24,508 bases of DNA from JBBDMX01 sp038241095 (GTDB lineage Bacteria > Planctomycetota > Phycisphaerae > Phycisphaerales > Phycisphaeraceae), in the NCBI GenBank assembly GCA_038241095.1, contig JBBRGB010000018.1:1-24508 (forward strand). The letters run 5' to 3'. Numbering within the stretch: the stretch's first letter is position 1; each line of letters starts with the position of its first letter. The translations under genes were made by a program, and so were the position numbers. The notes beneath the pieces were generated by a model. That model worked only from the letters and a program-made list of their open reading frames with translations. It was not told where the DNA came from and made no database searches. Below, piece after piece: positions 16,008 to 23,062 of the stretch.

Positions 16008-16607
16008 TCACGCCAGCCAGCCGCGCTTCCGCGCCACTTCCGCCAGACGTTCCCGCAGCATGGCCCGGCCTCGATGGGCACGGCTCTTGATCGTGCCCAA
16101 CGGCACTTCCAGCACCTCTGCGGCTTGGGCCTGATCCAGCGATTCGACATCCACCAGCAACAGCGTCCAGCGAATCTCATCGGGCAGGGCTTTGAGGGCG
16201 TCAATCACGGTTTGGTCCTCAAAACGGTTGAGCAAGGCCTGCGGATCATCACCCCTTTCCCACGCTTCATCGCCTCCGGCACTTCCGGGAGATGCGGTTT
16301 CCGCCCCGGCCAACGGTGACATTTCCGCGGCCTCCAGCGGCAGAAGCCCGGCGTGCTTGGCCTCACGCCTGCCCCGGCTGATGTGGGTGTTGCGCAGGAT
16401 CGTCAGCAGCCAAGCCTTGGCGTTGGTCTCGTCGCGGTACTGATCGATGAAGCGGGCGGCTTTCATCATGGTCTCCTGTGCCAAGTCTTCGGCATCGGCC
16501 TGATGGCGGGTCAAATACCGCGCCACCCGCAGCACATCCGCCAGCCACGGCCACATCAGGCGATGGAACCGTTCAACCTGCCGCGGGGTCAGTGGTTGCT
16601 CAGGCAT
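16008..16607 (-). CDS. ECF-subfamily RNA polymerase sigma factor
   Basis: The 199-residue protein has sigma region 2 at about residues 14-80 (VARYLTRHQADAEDLAQETM, AWLLTILRNTHISRGRRE) and region 4 at about 130-192 (ALPDEIRWTLLLVDVESL, LEVPLGTIKSRAHRGRAMLR). These are the core-binding/-10 recognition and -35 helix-turn-helix parts of ECF sigmas. The linker (about 85-125) is Gly/Ser/Asp-rich and contains the recurring 13-mer discussed in the findings. The adjacent gene downstream encodes a one-TM protein with anti-sigma layout, so a membrane-sensed response is likely. No Shine-Dalgarno is visible at the ATG. A candidate ECF-type promoter upstream is described under findings. The signal and the regulon are unknown. 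Confidence 0.9.
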   Translation of the reverse strand: MPEQPLTPRQVERFHRLMWPWLADVLRVARYLTRHQADAEDLAQETMMKAARFIDQYRDETNAKAWLLTILRNTHISRGRREAKHAGLLPLEAAEMSPLAGAETASPGSAGGDEAWERGDDPQALLNRFEDQTVIDALKALPDEIRWTLLLVDVESLDQAQAAEVLEVPLGTIKSRAHRGRAMLRERLAEVARKRGWLA

Positions 16608-16621
16608 GCAAGGTCATTCAC

Positions 16622-16645
16622 AAGAGAAAACGCCCGTCGGGGGCG
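16622..16645 (-). terminator. Intrinsic terminator-like hairpin after the P1B ATPase gene
   Basis: On the minus strand CGCCC (16645-16641), a 5-nt loop and GGGCG (16635-16631) form a GC-only 5-bp stem followed by TTTTCTCTT (16630-16622). It ends reading from the ATPase gene (stop at 16788) before the sigma-factor gene (start 16607). The stem is short, so efficiency is uncertain. It overlaps a candidate ECF promoter. Confidence 0.45.
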
Positions 16646-16667
16646 AAAAGGTTCAATGGGAAGTCAT

Positions 16668-16778
16668 GAGAAAGTCTTGAGTCTTGAGATGTGAGTCTTG
16701 AGGCGCTAAACCGCAAGCGTGTGTCGGAGGGTCTGGATCAAATCTCAAGACTCAAGACTCAAGACTCAAGACTTTCTC
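16668..16778. repeat. Heptamer-arm inverted repeat (element D)
   Basis: The left arm (16668-16702) has AGTCTTG units and the right arm (16744-16778) has four CTCAAGA units. The 35-nt arms are complementary at 32 of 35 positions around a 41-nt spacer. The spacer contains CGCAAGCGTG (16712-16721), which also occurs (reverse complement) in the spacer of element B at 8956-8965. The element occupies the gap between two minus-strand genes, upstream of the terminator-like hairpin. Confidence 0.85.
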
Positions 16779-16787
16779 GCCTTCCCC

Positions 16788-18854
16788 TCACGTCACCAAG
16801 GGCGATGACGCGGACAACGGCACTTCCGGGGGTTCCATGCGGCGGGGCTGCGGGGCGTGGGGCATTTTTCGGGCCAAGGCCTCGGCTTCGGCGTGCTCGA
16901 TGTCCTCGCCCACCCGCACCAGGCGGGCGGAGTTGAAGATGACCACCAGGCCCGAGGCCACGTGCAGCACCGCGGCCATGACCGGGCTGATGTAATTCGC
17001 CGCCGCCAGGGCCTCTCCCAGCACGATGAACAGTCCGCCGATGATGAGGTTTTGGGAGATGACGTTGTTGGTGCGGCGGGAGAGTTCGATTAAGAAGGGG
17101 ATGCGGTTGAGGTTGTTGTTCATCAAGGCGATGTTGGCCGAGTGGATGGCGACATCGCTGCCGGCGGCACCCATGGCGATGGAGATGTCGCCGGCCGCCA
17201 AGGCCGGGGCGTCGTTGACACCGTCGCCGACGACGCAAACGTGATGGCCCTTGGCCTTGAGTTCATCGACCATTTCCAGCTTTTGCGCGGGCAGCACTTC
17301 GGCGCGGTAGTCGGTGTGCATCGCTGCGGCGACACGCTTGGCGACACTGGTGCGATCGCCGGTGACGATGATCAAAGTTTTCAAGCCCAGTTCACGCAGG
17401 CGGTCCATGGCCGCGGCGGCTTCGGGCCGGGTGTTGTCTTCCAAGCCGATCCAACCCAGCAGTTGGCCGTCGCGCACGACGAAGAGCACGCTCATGCCTT
17501 CGACTTCGGGGCTGTCTTGGGCTTGGGCGATCATGCCTGCGGCATCGCCTTGCAGGGCATCGCGGTGGGCGTCGATGATCCACGTGCCGCGACCGACGAT
17601 GACTGTGCCGCCATCGATGCCGGCCACCACGCCCCGTCCGGGCACTTCCTCAAAGGTGGTGGTTTCACTGACCTGCACCCGCGCCTTGCGGGCGACTTCG
17701 ACGACGGCCTTGGCCACGGGGTGACGGCTGTTGTGTTCCGCCGCCGCCGCGACTCGCAGCAGGGTCGCGCCGTCCACGCCGGGTGCGGGGGAGAGACGCG
17801 AGACTTGCAACTGGCCGGTGGTCAGGGTGCCGGTTTTGTCGAAGATCATGGCCGTGAGATTGCGGGCCCCTTCCAAGTCCACCACGCTCTTAACCAGCAC
17901 GCCAAGTCGGGCGGCTGAACTCAAGGCCGCGACCATGGCCGTGGGCGTCGCCAGAATCAGGGCACACGGGCAGGCGATGACCAGCATGGCGATGGCCCGT
18001 TCCGCCGGGTTGGACATGTCGGCCTTGTGGGTGAAAAAGAGCACAATCGCCACCAGCATGAGAATCGTCGGCGTGTACCAGGCGGCATAACGGTCGATCA
18101 TGCGGGCGATGGGGATTCGCGTGCGCTCGGCTTGGAGAATCAGGTCTTTGACCCGGCCCAGGGTGGTGTCGGAGCCGGCCTTGGTCACTTCGATGTCCAT
18201 CACGCCGGTGAGGTTGATCGTCCCGCCGAAGACTTCATCGCCCTGGTTTTTGTCGGCGGGAATGGACTCGCCGGTAATGGTCGCTTGGTTGACGGTGCTC
18301 TGGCCGCGGGTGATGACGCCGTCGGCGGGAATGTTGTCGCCGGGACGGACGCGGACGATGTCACCGGTGCGCAGGTCGCGGGCTTCGACCTCGGCCTCCT
18401 GCCCGTCGGTCACGCGGCTGGCGCGGGTGGGGGTGATGCGAACCAGTGACTCAATGCTGGCGCGAGCGCCAAGCGCGGTGCGGTTTTCGATCAGCACACT
18501 GATGATCATGAAAAACGCGATGGCCGCGGACTCGATGTACCAGCCCATGACAAACGCCGCCAGCACCGCCAAGGCGACCAGCTCGTTCATGTGGTAGTGG
18601 CCTTTGGCCAAATCCTTGATGGCCACGACCACCAGCGGAGCCCCTAGGAGAATGGCGCTGAACATGCCCAAAGTGTCGGCGTACACGTTGGTCACATCGC
18701 CATCGACGGCCACGGCCCCGGGGAAAATGAACCGTGCCGCCACACCCGCCACCAGCAGCACCCCGCCCAAAAGTGTGGCGATGATCTGCAGGCTCAGGCG
18801 ACCCTGCTGGCTTTCAAGTTGCAATTCCTCTTTGACAAAGTCATGGCTGGCCAT
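16788..18854 (-). CDS. P1B-type heavy-metal transporting ATPase
   Basis: The 688-residue protein has all P-type ATPase motifs: TGES (194-197), the metal-site CPC (295-297, VIACPCALILATPTA), DKTGTLT with phospho-acceptor Asp339, HP (378-379, HNSRHPVAKA) and GDGVNDAP (543-550). TM segments lie near 22-45, 62-82, 90-120, 262-275, 288-312, 601-620 and 622-640. The CPC makes it a P1B metal pump. The last TM has HVASGLVVIFNSARL instead of the Asp of ZntA-type pumps or the typical Cu-pump residues, so the metal cannot be called. The N-terminus (about 20 residues before TM1) has no HMA domain or Cys pair. The start has AAGGGA 10 nt upstream. A candidate promoter lies at 18914-18942. Its 3' end is followed by element D. 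Confidence 0.93.
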   Translation of the reverse strand: MASHDFVKEELQLESQQGRLSLQIIATLLGGVLLVAGVAARFIFPGAVAVDGDVTNVYADTLGMFSAILLGAPLVVVAIKDLAKGHYHMNELVALAVLAAFVMGWYIESAAIAFFMIISVLIENRTALGARASIESLVRITPTRASRVTDGQEAEVEARDLRTGDIVRVRPGDNIPADGVITRGQSTVNQATITGESIPADKNQGDEVFGGTINLTGVMDIEVTKAGSDTTLGRVKDLILQAERTRIPIARMIDRYAAWYTPTILMLVAIVLFFTHKADMSNPAERAIAMLVIACPCALILATPTAMVAALSSAARLGVLVKSVVDLEGARNLTAMIFDKTGTLTTGQLQVSRLSPAPGVDGATLLRVAAAAEHNSRHPVAKAVVEVARKARVQVSETTTFEEVPGRGVVAGIDGGTVIVGRGTWIIDAHRDALQGDAAGMIAQAQDSPEVEGMSVLFVVRDGQLLGWIGLEDNTRPEAAAAMDRLRELGLKTLIIVTGDRTSVAKRVAAAMHTDYRAEVLPAQKLEMVDELKAKGHHVCVVGDGVNDAPALAAGDISIAMGAAGSDVAIHSANIALMNNNLNRIPFLIELSRRTNNVISQNLIIGGLFIVLGEALAAANYISPVMAAVLHVASGLVVIFNSARLVRVGEDIEHAEAEALARKMPHAPQPRRMEPPEVPLSASSPLVT

Positions 18855-18913
18855 GTGCGTGGGTTCCCTTTGCTCGATCAGTCAGATGAAACGGCGAAGT
18901 AAAAGACTTTATA

Positions 18914-18942
18914 CGATACGCCAGCCGGGCGTCGGGGTTCAA
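18914..18942 (-). promoter_or_regulatory. Candidate promoter of the metal ATPase gene
   Basis: On the minus strand TTGAAC (18942-18937) and TATCGT (18919-18914) are 17 nt apart, each matching four of six consensus positions. It precedes the ATPase start by about 60 nt. A neighbouring TATAAA (18913-18908) is another possible -10, but its spacing to TTGAAC (23 nt) is poor. No operator-like palindrome was noticed. Confidence 0.35.
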
Positions 18943-19125
18943 ATCCGCCGATCAAGGCTGGCAACGCTCCGCGAAGGTTTGCGACACTGGGCGGGACGCT
19001 GTGCCAAGGTGGCATTCCAGCCGATAATAATGGTGTGTGATGGGCTGTCGCATGCCGGCCATCGCAAGTCGACATCGCTAACCCGCACCCGCCATCGTGG
19101 CTGCCCACAATCAACAACAGCCGTC

Positions 19126-20691
19126 ATGACGTCACCCAAGCACAAGCGTTCAACCGAGGCCGTGGGGCACCGTGCCGCGGCGGGGTTCGCTTGGCTGGTG
19201 ACCAATTCCCTAAGCACCAAAATCATCAACTTCCTGGGCCAGATCGCCTTGGCCTGGCTGCTGCTGCCCAGTGACTTCGGCAAGATCGGCCTGGCGTACA
19301 CCGTGACCTCGTTTGCCGGCCTGATGGCGAATCCGGGCCTTGGTGACATTCTCATGCAGCGTGGCCGCAAGATGCGGCTGTGGTCCACGGCCGTGTTCTG
19401 GATGGCCATGAGCCTTGCCTTTCTGGCGATGCTGCTGGTGCTGGAACTCGCCCCCATCGCCGCCCAGCTTTACGGCGTGCCGGACCTCTGGGGCATGCTC
19501 TCGATCATGGCGCTGACCTTTCCGCTGGCGGCCGCCAACATCCTCAGCGTCTCCCTGCTCAAGTACCAACTTCGCTACAAGCTCATCGCCGCGGTCACCA
19601 TCATTCAAGCCACGGCGGTAATGGCGCTGACCATCACCTTCGCGGCCTTGGATTTCGGAGCCTACAGCTTCGTTCTGCCGCAACTGGTCACGGCCCCGCT
19701 CACGGCGCTGGCCTTCTGGCTCCGGGCACGCCCGACGGTGCGGTGGCGACTGGATCGGCGTCTGTGGCGATACCTCTTGACCGACAGTTCGATTCTCTTC
19801 GCGGTGCGATTCCTGACCTTGTGCGTCAATCAGGGCGATTACGTCGTCTTGGGACTGGTCACGGGGTCGGAAATGCTGGTGGGGCGGTACTTTTTCGCCT
19901 TCATGCTTTCCGTGCAAGCGGTGTATCTGGTGACGGGCAATCTCAACAACGTTCTTTACGCCAGTCTCACCCGCTTTCGGGGCGACATGGTGCGTCAACG
20001 CGAGGCGGTGCTGCGGGTGGCGCGATTGGCGATTTTTCTGGGCACGCCGCTGTGCCTGTTGCAAGCCGCCGCCGCCCGGCCGGGCATGACCCTGGTCTTT
20101 GGCCACAAGTGGGACCAGGCCATTCCACTGGTTGAATTACTGAGCATCGGGGTGGCGCTGACGGTGCAGTGGTCGTTGGCCATCACGTTTCTCCAGGCCC
20201 AAGGGCGTTTCGCCACCACGCTGCGCTATTCGCTGGTTCAGATGCCGATCTTTGTGCTCATGGCGACGCTGGGGGCGTGGTGGGGCCAGGAGCGTGGGGT
20301 GGCGATGGCGGTGGCACTTTTCTTCGGGACGGTCACCTCGAGTAGTTTCGTCATCATCATGCTGCGTCACGGCGTCTCCCCGCGGCGCTTGGCCTCGCTG
20401 TATGTTCGGCCGATGACTTTGGCGTTTTTCTCGCTGGGGTTGGCATATCTGGCCGGTTGGGCCTTGGACTGGGCCGGGCAACATGCCGTGGTGCAACTCC
20501 TGGCCGTTGTGTTGGTCGGTGCCGGGCTTTACATTCCCTTGACGCTCTGGCTGGAAAAATCCTCTTGGACGGAGTTACGAAACTTGTCGGCGCGCTTCAT
20601 GCCGGGTGGCAAGACCGTCACCCCGGCGACGGGTTCCGTCAGTGCCCTGGGCGATCCGAACTTGAGTCAAATCCCGGGAGAGGAAATATGA
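19126..20691 (+). CDS. MOP-superfamily polysaccharide flippase (Wzx/RfbX-like)
   Basis: From the ATG at 19126 the product has 521 residues and about 12-14 hydrophobic segments. The first part, AAAGFAWLVTNSLSTKIINF followed by LGQIALAWLLLPSDFGKIGLA, is the signature of Wzx-type lipid-linked oligosaccharide flippases (the 'LLxPxDFG' motif). The C-terminus is a soluble tail of about 40 residues. Family role: flips lipid-linked repeat units across the inner membrane. The gene overlaps the GT4 gene by ATGA, so both are likely translated together. An earlier in-frame ATG at 19030 exists, but its extension (SHAGHRKSTSLTRTRHRG) looks like non-coding sequence, and the conserved motif starts well after 19126. 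No good Shine-Dalgarno is visible at the start. It is divergent from the metal ATPase gene. Confidence 0.88.
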   Translation: MTSPKHKRSTEAVGHRAAAGFAWLVTNSLSTKIINFLGQIALAWLLLPSDFGKIGLAYTVTSFAGLMANPGLGDILMQRGRKMRLWSTAVFWMAMSLAFLAMLLVLELAPIAAQLYGVPDLWGMLSIMALTFPLAAANILSVSLLKYQLRYKLIAAVTIIQATAVMALTITFAALDFGAYSFVLPQLVTAPLTALAFWLRARPTVRWRLDRRLWRYLLTDSSILFAVRFLTLCVNQGDYVVLGLVTGSEMLVGRYFFAFMLSVQAVYLVTGNLNNVLYASLTRFRGDMVRQREAVLRVARLAIFLGTPLCLLQAAAARPGMTLVFGHKWDQAIPLVELLSIGVALTVQWSLAITFLQAQGRFATTLRYSLVQMPIFVLMATLGAWWGQERGVAMAVALFFGTVTSSSFVIIMLRHGVSPRRLASLYVRPMTLAFFSLGLAYLAGWALDWAGQHAVVQLLAVVLVGAGLYIPLTLWLEKSSWTELRNLSARFMPGGKTVTPATGSVSALGDPNLSQIPGEEI

Positions 20692-21902
20692 ACGTCCTGA
20701 TTTTTGAACAAGACTTCGGGGGGCATCGACTCACCTACGTGCGGCACCTGACGCTGGCGCTGGCGAAGCTGGGCGTCAAAGCGTTCCTCTGGACTTCCCG
20801 CCTGGCTCCCGATTCACCGGAATTCAAGCGGCAGATCGAACCCCATCTCCAACACTTGACCGTGCTGCCCCTGGATGAGCCGGTGACGGGAACGATCCGA
20901 TACGCCTTGGCCAGATGGAAGTCACTGGCGCGGGCCCTCAAAGAGACCCAAGCCAAGCATGTTTTCATCCCATACGTTGACGGCCTCGGGCAGATCATGG
21001 GCGCGGCCCGTTGCGTGGGCTTGGGACGCCACGCCGCGGATTGTGAAATCGAAGGTTTGACCATGCGCGGGGGCTTCGCCTATCCCAATCCCAATCAACG
21101 CAAGGCTTTTGAAATGCGGATGTCCATGCGCTTCATGCGCCTAGCGCCACTTGCCCGCCTGCACATGATTGATCCCATTCCCTGGGAACGTCTTGTCACT
21201 TCCGACCCAAAGGCCGGCGAGCGCCTGCGACTGGCACCCGACCCCGTGGCCACGCCACCGACGCTCACGAAAAGCAAGGCCCGCGAGCTGTTGGGCATTG
21301 CGATTGAAGGTCGCTATGTGAGTTGTTCCGGGGTGTTGGATGGTCGCAAGGGTGTGCCGCACCTGATCCGCGCTTTTGTCCAAGCGTCGCTGGCGGAGGA
21401 TGTGCGATTGCTGCTGGTGGGGCGTGCCGCGCCGGAGGTGCGGGAATTGCTGAAAAACGAAGCCCGGCCGCTGGTTGATTCTGGCCGCATTCTGCTGATG
21501 GATCGCTACGTCAGCGATGAGGAACTGGACTGGGCCAACCTCGCATCGGATTTGGTATGCACTCCCTATCCCCGGCACATCGGCTCGGCGAGCATTGTGA
21601 TTCGCGCCGCGGCCACGGGTCGACCGGTGCTGGCGGGTGACTTCGGCTGGATGGGCCGGCTGGTGCCGGAGTTCGATCTTGGCTGGACTTGCCCGATCAT
21701 GGACCCCGCCGCCTTCCAGAATGCTTTGGGGCAAGCCGTGGAGGACGCGGCCTCATGGTCGCCAAGTTCCAAGACCTTGGCCTTTGCCCGATATCACACC
21801 GTGGCGAACTTTCAGGCCCACCTCACCGCGAGACTGCGGCAACGTCTGGGCCTCGACCCCTCTATCGACCTTCACCCTTGGCCCGGGGTTGAGCGCCGAT
21901 AA
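20688..21902 (+). CDS. GT4-family glycosyltransferase
   Basis: The 404-residue product starts MNVLIFEQDFGGHRLTYVRH, the donor/acceptor-side motif of GT-B enzymes. In the C-terminal half it has GVLDGRKGVPHLIRAFVQA (the GT4 'GRKG' motif), VRLLLVGRAAPEVRELL, RILLMDRYVSDEELDWANLA, and SIVIRAAATGRPVLAGDFGW, the nucleotide-sugar binding end. It should transfer a sugar to a lipid carrier or glycan in the cytoplasm; donor and acceptor unknown. The start is firmly chosen: GGGAGAGG lies close upstream and the ATG overlaps the flippase stop. The paired flippase indicates a surface-glycan locus. The last codons overlap the convergent GT2 gene by 31 bp, and the C-terminal tail (HPWPGVERR) is therefore encoded on both strands. 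Confidence 0.9.
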   Translation: MNVLIFEQDFGGHRLTYVRHLTLALAKLGVKAFLWTSRLAPDSPEFKRQIEPHLQHLTVLPLDEPVTGTIRYALARWKSLARALKETQAKHVFIPYVDGLGQIMGAARCVGLGRHAADCEIEGLTMRGGFAYPNPNQRKAFEMRMSMRFMRLAPLARLHMIDPIPWERLVTSDPKAGERLRLAPDPVATPPTLTKSKARELLGIAIEGRYVSCSGVLDGRKGVPHLIRAFVQASLAEDVRLLLVGRAAPEVRELLKNEARPLVDSGRILLMDRYVSDEELDWANLASDLVCTPYPRHIGSASIVIRAAATGRPVLAGDFGWMGRLVPEFDLGWTCPIMDPAAFQNALGQAVEDAASWSPSSKTLAFARYHTVANFQAHLTARLRQRLGLDPSIDLHPWPGVERR

Positions 21903-22825
21903 CTTCGCAGCAGGCGTTGCGAAACAAACTGGCATGGCGCGTGGAGCGCATAGCCCACGGCCCGCAACAGAAATGTCAGCGCCTTGACGGGCTTCTTTTC
22001 CCGGATCAACGCCAGAAACAGGGCGAAATTGGTCGTCGCCATTTTGGGGTCAAAGAGGTGGAACTTCTTGCCGTTTCGCCGGGCCACCTCCCGCGCGCCT
22101 AAGAACCCCGCGCCGAAGTTCACCAGCCGAATGTACGACTCCTGGAAACTCGCCGCCGACGAGACTCCGCCCGGATGCTTGACATGGGTGGCCCAATTCT
22201 CTGGCACGTAGTGGATGTCCCCGAACACCGAGGCCGAGAGCATCAGGTAGCGGTCGATGCCGACGATGCCGGTGACATCCGACCAATCGAGTTTGGAAAC
22301 CAACTCCCGGCGAAACATGAAGGAGCAGGTTTGGAAGTAATCGTCCCAGATCATCAGCACGGTGTTGAGTTCATTTGTCTTGGGGACGGGATACCAAGAG
22401 GGCCGTTCCTGGTCCTTTGAATCAACGACCCGCACCGAATGGGCCGCCCCGCCGTACTGCGGGTTTCGCTCCAGAATGTCCACCTGCTTTTGCAGTTTGA
22501 GGGGATCGTTCCAATAGTCATCGCCTTCCAGCATGGCGATGTATTTGCCTTGGCAACGATTCAGGGTGTCAATCAAATTGCCCAGCACGCCAAGGTTGGG
22601 GCGGTGATACTTGGCCTTGATCTTGTCGGGGTGCTTTCGCTCGTATTCCTGGATGATCGCAGCCGTGCCATCCGTGGAGCAATCCTCGCCAATCACGATT
22701 TCCACGGGAAAGTCCGTCTTCTGCATCAACACCGATTCAATGGACTTGACGATAAACTTTTCATGATTGTAGGTAATCATGAAAACACTGACGCTGGGTT
22801 TGTTGTCAGTCAATGGCTTGCTCAT
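21872..22825 (-). CDS. GT2-family glycosyltransferase
   Basis: The 317-residue product from the ATG at 22825 shows the GT-A fold: VSVFMITYNHEKFIVKSIES at the N-terminus, VEIVIGEDCSTDGTAAI (residues 41-57), and YIAMLEGDDYWNDPLKLQKQ around the DXD-like metal site (99-107). Family members transfer an activated sugar to a saccharide or lipid acceptor. The C-terminal part (about 210-317) is rich in aromatic and basic residues and has a weakly hydrophobic stretch near the end. A longer reading from 22981 is open but would add a Cys-rich non-conserved N-terminus, so 22825 is preferred. The gene is convergent with the GT4 gene and ends 31 bp inside it. It may serve the same glycan pathway as the flippase and GT4. 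The Shine-Dalgarno is weak (AGAAAGA). Confidence 0.88.
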   Translation of the reverse strand: MSKPLTDNKPSVSVFMITYNHEKFIVKSIESVLMQKTDFPVEIVIGEDCSTDGTAAIIQEYERKHPDKIKAKYHRPNLGVLGNLIDTLNRCQGKYIAMLEGDDYWNDPLKLQKQVDILERNPQYGGAAHSVRVVDSKDQERPSWYPVPKTNELNTVLMIWDDYFQTCSFMFRRELVSKLDWSDVTGIVGIDRYLMLSASVFGDIHYVPENWATHVKHPGGVSSAASFQESYIRLVNFGAGFLGAREVARRNGKKFHLFDPKMATTNFALFLALIREKKPVKALTFLLRAVGYALHAPCQFVSQRLLRSYRRSTPGQG

Positions 22826-22906
22826 ATCGTCTTTCTGGTCAGATGCGGCGTCGGTTTGTCGTCCATGCCCGCACAAATCATCCGCGCCCGAGGGCAAAAC
22901 AAGCGA

Positions 22907-22912
22907 ACTATA
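22907..22912 (-). promoter_or_regulatory. Candidate -10 box (TATAGT) of the GT2 gene
   Basis: TATAGT on the minus strand, 81 nt before the GT2 ATG. It lies in the divergent gap shared with lepB. No -35 of good quality was found; weak support. Confidence 0.25.
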
Positions 22913-23012
22913 AGGCATCAATGGGCCGCACGCGAAATCGGCGCATGATGTCATTGGCGAATGCCCCCGAAGTGTGTTCACAAACCGGCCAAGAGCGGCC
23001 CCCGCCTGCCGC

Positions 23013-23018
23013 TACAAT
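23013..23018 (+). promoter_or_regulatory. Candidate -10 box (TACAAT) of lepB
   Basis: TACAAT preceded by GC, the same GCTACAAT octamer found before the lipoprotein start. It lies 44 nt before the lepB GTG, which leaves a leader carrying its own Shine-Dalgarno. No good -35 seen. Confidence 0.35.
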
Positions 23019-23062
23019 GCCGCTTTCCCGCAATTGATCCAATCGCCCAACCAGGAACGCCC

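Noticed and set aside
16668..16778. CRISPR-like appearance of repeated AGTCTTG/CTCAAGA units
   Set aside because: Units are only 7 nt and contiguous, with no unique spacers of 25-40 nt between them, and arms are inverted. No cas gene is present.
18604..19125. N-terminal extension of the flippase reading frame
   Set aside because: The extension overlaps the metal ATPase gene antisense and lacks transmembrane or other conserved character. The conserved flippase motif starts after 19126.
22826..22981. 52-residue extension of the GT2 frame
   Set aside because: The extension has no conserved character and the GT2 fold begins right after the ATG at 22825.
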